From Spirochaetaceae bacterium bin103 (lineage in GTDB: Bacteria > Spirochaetota > Spirochaetia > SZUA-6 > Bin103), in NCBI GenBank assembly GCA_002238925.1, contig MPNH01000007.1, positions 55,121-119,120 on the forward strand: DNA of 64,000 nucleotides, given 5' to 3'. Shown piece after piece: positions 18,779 to 30,971 of this stretch (positions within the stretch are counted from its first letter, which is position 1; each line of letters begins with the position of its first letter). The notes under the pieces are model-generated. The model made no database searches and had not been told where the DNA came from. It saw only the letters and a list, made by a program, of their open reading frames with translations. The position numbers were made by a program, and so were the translations under genes.

Positions 18779-21556
18779 TCAGTGCGCTTCCAGCCAGTCG
18801 CCGCCGGTGCCGACCTCGACCACCACCGGCACGCGCCCGAGGGGCAGTGCGTCGCGCATGCCACGCACCACGATCTCCCGCACCTGCTCCAGCTCCCCCA
18901 CCGGCACCTCGAACACCAGTTCGTCGTGCACCTGCAGGATCATCCGCGCCGCCAGCCGCGCGCCGCGCAGCTCGCGGTCGATGTCGAGCATGGCGATCTT
19001 GATCATGTCGGCGGCGCTGCCCTGGATCGGCGCGTTGATGGCGATCCGTTCCGATGCCGCGCGTGCCGCGTGGTTGCGCGAGTTGATATCGCGCAGATAG
19101 CGGCGCCGGCCGCGCAGGGTCTCGACGTAGCCGTGCTCGCGGGCGCCGTCCACGGTATCGCCCATGTACTGCTGGATATTCGGGAACTGGGCGAAGTAAC
19201 GCTCGATGATCTCGCGCGCCTCGGCGCGGGCGATGTTCAGGCGCTGCGCGAGGCCGAACGCGGACATGCCGTACATCAGCCCGAAGTTGATCATCTTGGC
19301 ACGGCGGCGCATGTCGGCGGTGACTTCGTCCAGCGGCACCCCGAACACGCGCGCGGAGGTGGCGGCGTGGATGTCCACATCGTCGGCGAATGCCTCCACC
19401 AAGCCCGGATCGCCGGTGATCGCCGCCATGATGCGCAGTTCGATCTGCGAGTAGTCGGCGGCCAGCAGCACCTGCCCCGCGGGGGCCACGAAGGCGCGCC
19501 GGATTTCCCGTCCGCGGTCGCTGCGGATGGGAATGTTCTGCAGGTTGGGGCCTTCCGAGTTGAGCCGCCCGGTGGCCGCAACGAGTTGGTTGAAGGTGGT
19601 GTGGATGCGCCCGGTCTGCGGCATCACGGCGCCGGGCAGGGAGTCCACGTAGGTGGACTTGAGCTTCTGAATCGCGCGGTACTCCAGGATCTCCGGAATG
19701 ACGGCGTGGCGATCGGCGAGCCGGGTCAGCTCCTGCTCGGTGGTCATGTACTGGCCGGTGCGGGTGCGCTTCGGCTTGTCGCTGATCTTCAGCCGCTCGA
19801 ACAGCAGCTCGCCGAGCTGCTTGGGCGAATTGAGGTTGAACGGACCGCCGGCGAGCCGGTACAGCTCGATTTCGTGCACGGCGATCTCCTTCTCCAGTTC
19901 CAGGGAGTACTCGCGCAGCGCATCCACGCGCACGCCAACGCCGACGTGCTCCATCTCCACCAGCAGCGGCATCAGCGGCACCTCGATCCGGTCCCACAGG
20001 TCGCGCTCCTCGAAGCGGTCGATCTCGCCGTGCAGGGCATCCAGCAACGCGGCGGTCAGATCGGCGCGCTCGCCGGCCCAGGTAGCCAGCTTGGCCGGCG
20101 GCAGGTCGCCCTCCGACAGCACAGCGGCGCTGAAGTCGCCCTGCTTGAGCAGGTCTTCCGCCACCTCGTCGAGGCTCAGCAACTGGTATCCCAGGTAGTG
20201 CTCGCACAGCAGATCCAGGCCGTGCGCGCCGTCCGACTCCACCAACTGGTGCGCCAGCCGGGTGTCGAGCAGCCGGCCCGCCACGGTCACGCCGTGCCAG
20301 CGCAGCGCGGTTACCCAGCGCTTCAGGTCGTGCCCGACCTTGCTGATGCCGGCGTGCTCCCAGAATGGCCCCAACTCCGCCAGCACCGCCGCCGCCGCCG
20401 CGCGCTCCTCCGGCAGCGGCAGGTAGGCGGCGGCGCCCTCCCGCGCGGAGAATGCCACGCCCGCCAGCGGACAGGTCTTGGCATCGCCGGGCCCGGCAAC
20501 CACGAACACGCCCACCGACTCCCGGTTCAGCAGTTCGGCGCACAGCCCGGCGCGCGCGGCCTCGCCTTCCACCAGGGAGTAGTCGTGGTCGCGGTCGGCC
20601 AGCGAACGCAACTCGCCCGCGCCCGCGGAACCCGCCCCCGGCGTCGCCGCCGCGGCGGCCGCGGCATCCCCGAAGATGCGCTTGATCAGGGCGTTGAACT
20701 CGAATTCCTGGAACACCGGGATTACCCGCTCCGGATCCAGCTTCGCGGTAGCAAAGTGGTCGAGGTCGACGGCCACCTCCACCTCGCGGTCGATGGTGGC
20801 CAGGCGCTTGGACAGCAGCGCCTGCTCCGCGAACGTCTCCACCTTCTCCCGCTGCTTGCCCTTGAGCTGATCGGTGGCGGCCACCAGTTCCTCCACCGAC
20901 CCGAAGCGGTCGATCAGCTTCAGCGCCGTCTTCTCGCCCACCCCCGGGATGCCGGGGATGTTGTCCACGCTGTCGCCGGCCAGCCCGATCAGGTCGATCA
21001 CCTGCTCCGGGCGCGCCACGCCGAACCGCTCGCGCACGCCGGCCACGTCGTAGACCAGCGGCGGGTCGCCGCCCATGCGCGGCAGCCGGTACAGGAAGGT
21101 GTGGTCGCTGACCAGCTGCGCGAAGTCCTTGTCGAGCGTGACCATGTAGGTGTCGAAGCCGGCCGCCTCGGCGCGGCGGGCGATGGTGCCGATCACGTCG
21201 TCCGCCTCCACGCCGGGGTGGCTGATGATCGGTATGCCCATCGCCTCGGTCATGCGGTGCACGTGCGGCAGCGAGTCGCGCACCCCCTCGGGGGCCTTGG
21301 CGCGCGTGCCCTTGTAGTCGGCGTACTCCTGCGACCGCCAGGTCGACCCCGGCGCGTCGAACACCACCGCCACGTGGGTGGGTTCCTCGTCGGTAAGGAT
21401 CTGCAGCAGCGAGGTGGTGTAGCCGAATACCGCCGACGAGTTGAAGCCATTGGCGGTGATCAGCGGATTGTTCAGGAACACGAAGTAGGCGCGGTACACC
21501 AGCGGCATGCCGTCGATCAGGTAGAGCCGCTTGTCGCGCCCCGGTCGCGCCGCCAT
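18779..21556 (-). CDS. polA: DNA polymerase I
   Basis: 925-residue repair and Okazaki-processing polymerase. Residues 1-290 are the 5'-3' nuclease (LYLIDGMPLVYRAYF, GVEADDVIGT, GDSVDNIPGIPGVGEKTA). Residues 545-925 are the polymerase (DYSQIELRIMA motif A, RRRAKMINFGLMYGMSAFGLA motif B region, QVHDELVFEVP motif C). The central 3'-5' exonuclease fold is present but its first catalytic motif reads VGVFVVAGPG instead of a DxE, and the next is VGHDLKRW. Proofreading is therefore probably lost, as in Taq polymerase. The start MAARPGRDKRLYLID is 9 nt after the stop of the upstream DinB-like gene. Confidence 0.96.
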   Translation of the reverse strand: MAARPGRDKRLYLIDGMPLVYRAYFVFLNNPLITANGFNSSAVFGYTTSLLQILTDEEPTHVAVVFDAPGSTWRSQEYADYKGTRAKAPEGVRDSLPHVHRMTEAMGIPIISHPGVEADDVIGTIARRAEAAGFDTYMVTLDKDFAQLVSDHTFLYRLPRMGGDPPLVYDVAGVRERFGVARPEQVIDLIGLAGDSVDNIPGIPGVGEKTALKLIDRFGSVEELVAATDQLKGKQREKVETFAEQALLSKRLATIDREVEVAVDLDHFATAKLDPERVIPVFQEFEFNALIKRIFGDAAAAAAATPGAGSAGAGELRSLADRDHDYSLVEGEAARAGLCAELLNRESVGVFVVAGPGDAKTCPLAGVAFSAREGAAAYLPLPEERAAAAAVLAELGPFWEHAGISKVGHDLKRWVTALRWHGVTVAGRLLDTRLAHQLVESDGAHGLDLLCEHYLGYQLLSLDEVAEDLLKQGDFSAAVLSEGDLPPAKLATWAGERADLTAALLDALHGEIDRFEERDLWDRIEVPLMPLLVEMEHVGVGVRVDALREYSLELEKEIAVHEIELYRLAGGPFNLNSPKQLGELLFERLKISDKPKRTRTGQYMTTEQELTRLADRHAVIPEILEYRAIQKLKSTYVDSLPGAVMPQTGRIHTTFNQLVAATGRLNSEGPNLQNIPIRSDRGREIRRAFVAPAGQVLLAADYSQIELRIMAAITGDPGLVEAFADDVDIHAATSARVFGVPLDEVTADMRRRAKMINFGLMYGMSAFGLAQRLNIARAEAREIIERYFAQFPNIQQYMGDTVDGAREHGYVETLRGRRRYLRDINSRNHAARAASERIAINAPIQGSAADMIKIAMLDIDRELRGARLAARMILQVHDELVFEVPVGELEQVREIVVRGMRDALPLGRVPVVVEVGTGGDWLEAH

Positions 21557-21564
21557 CCGCGAAC

Positions 21565-22032
21565 CTACTCCTGCCGCGCCTGTTGGGCCGCGATCAGGTT
21601 GCGAAGCTGGAAGCTGTGCCGGATCGGGTGCATCACGGCGTGCTCGAGCATCGCCTCGACGTTGGTGGCGGTGAGCGCCTGCGTTACCGGCTTGCGGTAC
21701 GCCTCCCGCGGCACGTCGCGCAACGGGTCGCGCCAGCGCTCCAGCAGGTGGCTCAGATAGCCGGCGGCCTCATCCGGCGCCCGCTCCGGCGGCGGCGGGC
21801 GGTCAATGCCGGGATCGGGCAGCTCCAGTTGCGTGCACACCCACTGCAGGTAGCCGCGCGCACACTGCAGCACGTGGTGCAGCAGCACCTCCAGCGAGGC
21901 GTAGTTGGGATCCTCGGTCTCGGGAAGCCGCACCCCCGCGCTGCGCGCCTCGCACCAGGTGGCCCAGAACTCCCACAGGTGCCGCTCGTGCAGCCGCACC
22001 AATGCCCGCGCGCCCCCGTATCGGTAGGCCAT
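21565..22032 (-). CDS. DinB-like four-helix-bundle protein
   Basis: 155-residue all-helical protein. Spaced histidines LEVLLHHVLQCARGYLQW and MLEHAVMHPIRHSFQLRN fit the metal-binding layout of DinB/YfiT-like bundle proteins, some of which are thiol transferases; the activity here is unknown. I chose ATG 22032 (MAYRYGGARALVRLH), preceded by GGAGG at 10 nt. The in-frame extension to 22110 is Arg rich and discarded. It lies 8 nt upstream of polA on the same strand, so it probably shares its transcript. The 231 nt above it, to 22263, hold no gene that I can see. Confidence 0.7.
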   Translation of the reverse strand: MAYRYGGARALVRLHERHLWEFWATWCEARSAGVRLPETEDPNYASLEVLLHHVLQCARGYLQWVCTQLELPDPGIDRPPPPERAPDEAAGYLSHLLERWRDPLRDVPREAYRKPVTQALTATNVEAMLEHAVMHPIRHSFQLRNLIAAQQARQE

Positions 22033-22263
22033 CACCGACGCACCTCCACGACATGCCCCGTGAGGCGTCCGCTTGGCGTCCGTTCTGGCGGTTCTCCGGT
22101 CGCGGACCACAGGTTCGACAGTTCGGTCGACTTCATCGGGCGGATACTAAGGCGTCGGGTACCGGCTGCACCAGGGCGTACAACACGTACGGCATTTGAG
22201 CCGCGCGTCGCCCGCCCAGCGAATGTTGCAATGCCGGTTACCGCCGGTGCGCACGGCAAGGAC

Positions 22264-25200
22264 TTAGCGCAGGAGGAGTTCATGCTCCTGCTCCCGCTGC
22301 TGTTCCTGTTCGGCCATCTCGTTGATCTTCCGTGCCGTCGCGGACGCCCAGTCGCGAAGCTTTGCGAGAACGGTACGGCCGGCGACGTGCGTCAATGCCT
22401 CAGCCAGATCGCTCCAGTGTGCCGATGCCGGCCCCCACCAACTGCCGGACACGTAGCGCGAGAAGAACGCATCAGCCACCATTGGGTCATCCCCGTACTC
22501 CCCGATGAGACGCGCCACAAGCGTGTCGTCGGACAGTTTGCCCACGTCGCTTATTCGAGCCAGTGGACCCACGCGCTCCGACACCCGTGCAACCGGCAAC
22601 TCCGCTACCCATGCGAGAACCTCGTCCGCCGGCACCAGATCCATCACCGCGGTCGGAAACCCGATCGCGAACCAGCAGGCATCGCCCGGCAGCGCGAGAT
22701 AGTGTTGCAGACGCTTCCACACTTGGCTGGGACCCCGCTTGGCGCAGGCGAGCAGCACGTTGACGACGGCTGACTGGTGCTCCATGAACCAATTCCTCGT
22801 CTTGTCGCGACCGGCGTGAGCTTCGAAAATCGCCGCGGAGATCTCTTCGAAGTAGTCATTGACCAGCGCGGCGGCGACTTCTTGCCAGTAGTGGTTGGCC
22901 ATTCCGCCGCCGCGAATCAGGTCGACGCTTGTTACCAAGTCGAGTGCGAACGGCTTCCACCGTTCCTGCTCGGCAGGATGCTGCTCAATGCGGCGCTGCA
23001 AGACACTGATCGCCGTGTCGGAGTGGCCGGTATCAGCCATCGTCCGCAACACCTGATCCAGCGCGCCGGCCGACGTTGCACGCCAGTCGGCATACGCGAC
23101 CTGTCCCACCACTGCCCGGCTGACCTGCCGGCTGCACAGGGTCCGGGCCATGAGCCCCGCGAGCCGATCGGTAACGCCGCAGCGCCACATCGCTTCGAAT
23201 ATAAGCCTGACGGGCTGCGGATCGCGCTCGGCTTGCGATTCGACCCACTGTTGGTACCACTCGTCCCCGGCCGCCTCCCGGCGCGCGGCGACGTACCCGC
23301 ACACAATGCGCAAATCCGGCCCGCTCCCCGCAAGTGCCGGCAGTTCATTGGACAGGTCGCCGTCACTGTCGACCGTGGCCAGCGCCCGGCCGAGCTCCCA
23401 TCCTGCCGCGGCATCGCCGGATGTCAACCAGGGCCAATATTCCGCGAGCACGCCTTGCGCAGCGAGGAGTTCGGCAGCGAGCGACGAAAGATCGGGAGAT
23501 CGCTCACGCTCCCAACTCGGCGGCCCGACGTGCTGCTGCAACCGAGATCCGAGCGCGTCGTCTTCGAATTGGGCGTGCAGGTCGGTGAGCTCTCGCTGTT
23601 GATCCGGTGGCAAGTCGTTCTCGAAGAGCCGGATTACGTCGGCGACGGTTCGCCTCAGTGGTTCCCGCGCGCCGGGATACACTTCGCGTACCGCCGACAA
23701 GAAACGTGACACGTTCTGCCGGTAATCGGGATAGCCAAGGAGCGTAGACAGGTGATCCGCCGCAGCAACCAAGTCGGCTTGCAAGCTCGGGTTCCCGAGC
23801 GCAACGACGGTCTCCAATCGCGCAATTGCGCTGTCGATACACTCCAGGTATTCATCCCGCGACCGCGGTTTCCATTCCGGTTCGGGCAGCTGGTCAGAAG
23901 CGGGACCGTGCCCCCAACGCGTAACGTGATTCTCTGCGACGCGCGCCAGCGCGCTCACGCACAGTCTCGCCAACTCGGGGCTCCCCGCCTCCAACAATTC
24001 GTCGATCACGCCGAGACGGCGGGGGTAAGGGAGCGCGGTACCTCCCAGGAATATCTGGTAGCGCGACACGAATTCGCCGGTGGCGTTGTTTCCCCACGGC
24101 TCGTTCTCTGCCTCGGCCAACAATGCCAGTGCGGTAACCGCATCGTGGAACGCCGAAGATCGCCACGCGATGCGAACGAGCCGCGCCACCAACTCGCGTC
24201 GTGCCTGGTCCCGTATCCGTCTGCGATTCTCGACACCGGCCGACTTCAGGGCACGGCACAGGTTGGCTGCCGCGGCGTCTGGATCCGCGGCGGAGAATAC
24301 CGACCATCGACGCGCGGCATGCGGGGCTACGAAGTCATCTATTCGAAAAAAAAAGCCCAGTTTTTCGCGCGAGTACGCCCGGGTTCCCGCGTTGCCGGCG
24401 ATCGATTCGAGCCGTTGGTAAAACGCTTCCCGGGCGCCCTCCGACGGTAACTCCGCCGGCAGCGATTCCACGAGATTGGGGTAGACCTCCAACGCATCGA
24501 GAGCGAGATATATTCCCAGCGGGTCGGGCGAGATATACCGATACCGCCCGCCCTGCGGTGCAATGTGCATACGGCGATGGAAGTCGTTCACGGCATAGCG
24601 TACCTGATTCCAATCGAGACCCATGTGCGAGGCAATCGCAGCGCCTTCCTCTTGCCGGTCGCCATCCCAGCCTACGTGGGAGAGAATCGCGACCACATAG
24701 AGCGCCCGCCGATCACCATCTCCGAGCATGCGATCGAGGAGCTGACGTATGTCCGAGCGGTACAGTACATCCGGGACAGTCGCGTCACGATCAGTGTCGA
24801 CAACCTGCGCAATGAGCCGTGCCAACCGCAGGTAACCGTCCGCGAGGCGCGTCACGTAGTCGACATGCTCGGGCGGCATTGCCGGATACCAGCCGTTGAC
24901 CACCGGCCGCATCATTCCCGAGTCGAGCGGTTCAATGCGGAGTTCTGGAATCCGCTGCGAATCGGGAGACGAACAACTGCCCACGGTAACAAGCCGCAAC
25001 CGGCCACCGGCACGCTCCACGGAGGTCCGGAACGGGAGAAGATGCTCAAGCTGTGCCTCGTCCGCCACGATCATCAGTCGAACCTCGGGGGCACGGTCAT
25101 GAGCCACGCTGTCGATCAACTCGGGCAGGCGTTGATCGTCGCTCTGCTGGAAGTAGACCACGGTATCCCGCCACGGCGCCTCGCGGCAGAGTTCCAACGC

Positions 25201-25905
25201 GAACCGCGTCTTGCCGACACCCGGCGGCCCCTGAATGTGGAGGTGCTGGACGGTGCCCGCGGCGAAGTCGAGATCGGCCCGTCGTTGCGCCAGGTTCGAC
25301 CGCGTTGCCGCGGTTGCCTGATAGCGCATTAGGTGTTCATCGCTGTTCGCCCACTCATCCAGCGTCAACAGGCCGGGCGGTCGGCCGGCCCAGCGCGCCG
25401 CAATGGCAGGATGCTGATTGCACCACCGCTCGAGATCTTCGCTGCCGTAGACGATGACCCGCTCTGCAGTTTCTGGAGACAGGCCGGCGCGGTCTGCGGC
25501 GGTGACCAGTTCCTGCTGCCGATCGCGGATACCTCTTTCGCCGCTGTTCGATCCACTGGTGACCACCACGAACCGCCCGCCGTCGCGCAGAGTCTGCAGC
25601 GGAATCGGCTTGCTCACCTCGGAAGCCAGCCGGCCGGGCTCGCCGGACCTCCCTGCCTTGAACTGCCAACACGTGTCAGTGGAGCCGAGCCAGGGATCGG
25701 GCGTCGCAGGCCGAACGGACCATCCGTCGCAGCCATCATCGGGCGCCCGGGTCTCTGTATTGACTAGCGCGCGCGGACAACCGCAACGGGAAGCCTGGGC
25801 TTGCAAGAGCTGGCCCATGAGCTCGTTCAAGTCGGTGTCGTCCAGCGCCGCGATTAGTTGCGACGACACCTGGAGGGCATTTCGGTAACTTCCCGAGTCA
25901 CTCAC
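22264..25905 (-). CDS. Nuclease-NTPase protein resembling STAND/Avs antiphage proteins
   Basis: 1213-residue protein in three parts. Residues 40-175 look like a PD-(D/E)xK nuclease: Glu51, Asp60 in PDDGCDGW, then WQFKAG with Gln81-x-Lys83, ending ERWCNQHPAIAARWAG. Residues 215-400 are a P-loop NTPase: Walker A GPPGVGKT at 226-233 and Walker B LMIVADEA at 277-284. The remaining 800 residues are helical with no recognisable motif, and the last 20 are Glu/Gln rich. This nuclease-NTPase-long helical sensor order is that of STAND defence ATPases such as Avs. No partner gene is adjacent. The start is GTG 25905, 9 nt below a TATAGT box at 25920-25915. The defence role is inferred from architecture only. 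Confidence 0.75.
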   Translation of the reverse strand: MSDSGSYRNALQVSSQLIAALDDTDLNELMGQLLQAQASRCGCPRALVNTETRAPDDGCDGWSVRPATPDPWLGSTDTCWQFKAGRSGEPGRLASEVSKPIPLQTLRDGGRFVVVTSGSNSGERGIRDRQQELVTAADRAGLSPETAERVIVYGSEDLERWCNQHPAIAARWAGRPPGLLTLDEWANSDEHLMRYQATAATRSNLAQRRADLDFAAGTVQHLHIQGPPGVGKTRFALELCREAPWRDTVVYFQQSDDQRLPELIDSVAHDRAPEVRLMIVADEAQLEHLLPFRTSVERAGGRLRLVTVGSCSSPDSQRIPELRIEPLDSGMMRPVVNGWYPAMPPEHVDYVTRLADGYLRLARLIAQVVDTDRDATVPDVLYRSDIRQLLDRMLGDGDRRALYVVAILSHVGWDGDRQEEGAAIASHMGLDWNQVRYAVNDFHRRMHIAPQGGRYRYISPDPLGIYLALDALEVYPNLVESLPAELPSEGAREAFYQRLESIAGNAGTRAYSREKLGFFFRIDDFVAPHAARRWSVFSAADPDAAAANLCRALKSAGVENRRRIRDQARRELVARLVRIAWRSSAFHDAVTALALLAEAENEPWGNNATGEFVSRYQIFLGGTALPYPRRLGVIDELLEAGSPELARLCVSALARVAENHVTRWGHGPASDQLPEPEWKPRSRDEYLECIDSAIARLETVVALGNPSLQADLVAAADHLSTLLGYPDYRQNVSRFLSAVREVYPGAREPLRRTVADVIRLFENDLPPDQQRELTDLHAQFEDDALGSRLQQHVGPPSWERERSPDLSSLAAELLAAQGVLAEYWPWLTSGDAAAGWELGRALATVDSDGDLSNELPALAGSGPDLRIVCGYVAARREAAGDEWYQQWVESQAERDPQPVRLIFEAMWRCGVTDRLAGLMARTLCSRQVSRAVVGQVAYADWRATSAGALDQVLRTMADTGHSDTAISVLQRRIEQHPAEQERWKPFALDLVTSVDLIRGGGMANHYWQEVAAALVNDYFEEISAAIFEAHAGRDKTRNWFMEHQSAVVNVLLACAKRGPSQVWKRLQHYLALPGDACWFAIGFPTAVMDLVPADEVLAWVAELPVARVSERVGPLARISDVGKLSDDTLVARLIGEYGDDPMVADAFFSRYVSGSWWGPASAHWSDLAEALTHVAGRTVLAKLRDWASATARKINEMAEQEQQREQEHELLLR

Positions 25906-25914
25906 TGCTCATCC

Positions 25915-25920
25915 ACTATA
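25915..25920 (-). promoter_or_regulatory. -10 box of the nuclease-NTPase gene
   Basis: TATAGT on the reverse strand ends 9 nt before the GTG start at 25905. The expected transcription start falls within about 3 nt of the codon, so the mRNA is probably leaderless. No clear Shine-Dalgarno is present. Confidence 0.45.
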
Positions 25921-25952
25921 ACACACGGCACGACGATCACCGCGTCAGCGCG

Positions 25953-28472
<2,520 letters not shown>

Positions 28473-28483
28473 GGGTGCCCCCT

Positions 28484-28489
28484 ATTATA
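28484..28489 (-). promoter_or_regulatory. leuS -10 box
   Basis: A perfect TATAAT on the reverse strand ends 11 nt before the leuS ATG at 28472. This predicts a 5' leader of about 5 nt or none. No T-box-like structure fits in so short a leader. Confidence 0.5.
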
Positions 28490-28535
28490 AGCGTCCGTAG
28501 TCGCGGAGGACTATGGCACGCGGATCAGGTGGTGA

Positions 28536-29084
28536 TCAGGTGGAGCCTTGGCCGCGGATCATTACTACCTTGCCGGTGCGCACCATCTCGATGACCGTGA
28601 ACTTGCGCAGCATGCTGATCAGGGCGTCGATCTTTTCGGTGGCGCCGGTGGCCATCACGATCATCGACTCCTCGGTCAGGTCCTCGGTCTTGCAGCCGAA
28701 GTGCTGGGCGATCTGCAGCGCCTCGGTGCGCTCCCCGGCGCCGACCGCCACCTTGACCAGCGCCAGCTCGCGCACCACCGCGTTGTCGAACGTGTGGTCG
28801 TAGCAGTGCAGCACGTCCACCAGCTTGTTGACCTGGGCCAGGATCTGGACCAGGCCGCCGTGCGCGCCGGTGGTGCCGATGGTCATGCGCGAGTAGTCGC
28901 CATCCTTGGACGGCGACACTACCAGCGATTCGATGTTGAAGCCGCGCCGCGCGAATACCTGCGCGATGCGCGCGAGCACGCCCGGCTTGTTGGCCACCAG
29001 GGCGCTCAAGGTGTGGATCGCTCCGTTCTCCATGTTCATTCCGTTGTTCGTCGTGCTCGCTGCCTTGGTCGCCTTGGTTGCCAT
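28536..29084 (-). CDS. ilvN: Acetolactate synthase regulatory subunit
   Basis: 182-residue small subunit that binds valine and activates IlvB. The N-terminal ACT domain reads HTLSALVANKPGVLARIAQV then FARRGFNIESLVVSP; the C-terminal IlvN domain includes ERTEALQIAQHFGCKTED and ends KFTVIEMVRTGKVVMIRG. This is the expected length for the family. The ATG at 29084 shares a base with the ilvB stop (TGATG), so translation is coupled. The longer frame reaching 29627 is a shadow of ilvB. The first 20 residues ([15 protein letters not shown]) are a low-complexity extension. Confidence 0.95.
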   Translation of the reverse strand: MATKATKAASTTNNGMNMENGAIHTLSALVANKPGVLARIAQVFARRGFNIESLVVSPSKDGDYSRMTIGTTGAHGGLVQILAQVNKLVDVLHCYDHTFDNAVVRELALVKVAVGAGERTEALQIAQHFGCKTEDLTEESMIVMATGATEKIDALISMLRKFTVIEMVRTGKVVMIRGQGST

Positions 29085-30814
29085 CAGGTCGATCCTGTCG
29101 GCTTGGCGAGCTTCACCGTCGGCGGCTCCACGATCATGTCCTCCAGCGCGCTGCCGGCGGGGATCATCGGGAACACGTTGTCGGTCTTCTCCACCTCGGC
29201 GTTGATCACGCACGGGCCGTCGTTGTATTCCAGCGCGGCGGTGAGGACACGGCGCACGTCGCCGGGCCGGCGCAGGTTGAACCCCTTGGCCCCGAACGAC
29301 TCGGCCAGTTTGGCGAAGTCGGGGTTGCCCTCCAGGTCGACGCCGCTTTCGCGCTCGTCGTAGAACAGCTCCTGCCACTGGCGCACCATGCCGAGGTAGT
29401 GGTTGTTGAGCACGATCACCTTGACCGGCAGCTTGTGGATGCAGGCGGTGGCCAGCTCGCACATGGTCATCTGGAATCCGCCGTCGCCGACGATGGCCAG
29501 CACCGGGGCGTCCGGCCTTCCGAACTGGGCGCCGATGGCGGCCGGAAAGCCGTAGCCCATGGTCCCCGCCCCGCCGGAGGTGAGCCAGTTCTCGGGATAG
29601 TCGGTCTTGTAGAACTGCGCCGCCCACATCTGGTGCTGCCCGACGTCGGTGGACACGATCGCCCGCCCCTCGGTGAGCCGGTACAGTTCGTCGATGACGT
29701 GCTGCATCTTGAGGCCGCCCTGCTTCTTGTACTTCAGAGGATACTTGACCTTGTAGCGGTCCAGATTGCGCAGCCAGTCATCGGAATCCAGGCGGGTGAC
29801 GTGCTTGATCAGCTCTTCCACCACCAGGCGGGCGTCGCCCTGGATGAAGAAGTCGGGCTTGATCATCTTGCCGTTCTCGCCGGGGTCGATGTCGATGTGG
29901 ATAACGGTCGCGTTGCGGCAAAAGCGGTGCGGCTGACCGACAATGCGGTCGTCGAACCGGGAGCCGATAGACATCACCAGGTCGCATTCCACTATCGCCT
30001 TGTTGGCGTAGGCGGTGCCGTGCATGCCGAGCATGCCCAGCGACAGCGGGTGGCTCTCCGGGAACGCGCCCTTGCCGAGCAGCGTGGTGGTGACCGGCGC
30101 CTGCAGGCGCTCCGCCAAGCGGCGCACCGAGTCGGATGCCTTGGCGATAAGCGCGCCGTGGCCGGCCAGGATGACCGGGCGCTTGGCCCCGTTGAGGGCC
30201 GCGGCCACCTGTACGATCACGTCGCGGTCGCCCTCCTCGGGCACCTCGTAGCCGGGAATGTCCATCGCCTCGTAGGAGCCGTTGCCCATTATCGCCTGGC
30301 TCACGTCCTTGGGCACGTCGATCAGCACCGGGCCGGGCCGGCCGGTGGTGGCAATGTGGTACGCCTCGCGCACGATGCGCGGGATGGAGTCGGTCTCCTT
30401 GACCAGGTAGCTGTGCTTCACGATCGGCATGGTGATGCCGAAGATGTCCGCCTCCTGGAAGGCGTCCTTGCCGAGCATGCCGGTAACCTGCTGGCCGGTG
30501 ACCACCAGCATCGGCACCGAATCCATGTGCGCGGTCATGATGCCGGTCAGCGTGTTGGTGGCGCCGGGGCCGCTGGTGACCAGCACCACGGCCGGCTTGC
30601 CGGTGGCGCGGGCGTAGCCGTCGGCCATGTGGCTGGCGCCCTGCTCGTGCCGCACCAGGACGAACTTCATCTTGTTGTCGGTGGATACCAGCGCATCGAA
30701 GATCGGCAGGGCCGCTCCGCCGGAGAGCCCAAACAGGTACTCGATACCTTCGTTTTCCAGCGCCTTGACCAATGCCTGGCCGCCATCGAAGCCATTCTGA
30801 TCCGGTGATGCCAT
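29084..30814 (-). CDS. ilvB: Acetolactate synthase catalytic subunit (biosynthetic)
   Basis: 576-residue ThDP/FAD enzyme that condenses pyruvate to acetolactate for valine/leucine or with 2-oxobutyrate for isoleucine. It has the catalytic Glu region [19 protein letters not shown], the FAD-domain [13 protein letters not shown], and the ThDP motif [17 protein letters not shown] through to [16 protein letters not shown]. It starts at ATG 30814 behind GAGGAGGGAG. It forms an overlapping operon with ilvN. A candidate promoter lies 30-60 nt upstream. Confidence 0.96.
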   Translation of the reverse strand: MASPDQNGFDGGQALVKALENEGIEYLFGLSGGAALPIFDALVSTDNKMKFVLVRHEQGASHMADGYARATGKPAVVLVTSGPGATNTLTGIMTAHMDSVPMLVVTGQQVTGMLGKDAFQEADIFGITMPIVKHSYLVKETDSIPRIVREAYHIATTGRPGPVLIDVPKDVSQAIMGNGSYEAMDIPGYEVPEEGDRDVIVQVAAALNGAKRPVILAGHGALIAKASDSVRRLAERLQAPVTTTLLGKGAFPESHPLSLGMLGMHGTAYANKAIVECDLVMSIGSRFDDRIVGQPHRFCRNATVIHIDIDPGENGKMIKPDFFIQGDARLVVEELIKHVTRLDSDDWLRNLDRYKVKYPLKYKKQGGLKMQHVIDELYRLTEGRAIVSTDVGQHQMWAAQFYKTDYPENWLTSGGAGTMGYGFPAAIGAQFGRPDAPVLAIVGDGGFQMTMCELATACIHKLPVKVIVLNNHYLGMVRQWQELFYDERESGVDLEGNPDFAKLAESFGAKGFNLRRPGDVRRVLTAALEYNDGPCVINAEVEKTDNVFPMIPAGSALEDMIVEPPTVKLAKPTGST

Positions 30815-30846
30815 GGTTCTCCCTCCTCGGATCGATTAGAGAGGGA

Positions 30847-30875
30847 AATATGATGGATATCGTACACAGATGCAA
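30847..30875 (-). promoter_or_regulatory. Candidate ilvBN promoter
   Basis: On the reverse strand TTGCAT (30875-30870) and CATATT (30852-30847) are separated by 17 nt, in an AT-rich stretch upstream of ilvB. The predicted start lies near 30840, leaving a leader of about 25 nt with a strong GAGGAGG site. No leader peptide or attenuator was seen. Confidence 0.4.
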
Positions 30876-30971
30876 GAGACAAACGAAGAAAAGGCGCCCA
30901 ACCCCTCGATTTCCCGAGAAAATACCCCTGAATTGTCTATTTTGTTGAGTGTTGCTGGATTATTCCGCTAT

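Noticed and set aside
29085..29627. 363-codon version of ilvN
   Set aside because: The first half is antigenic to no family and shadows ilvB; the TGATG overlap fixes the ilvN start at 29084.
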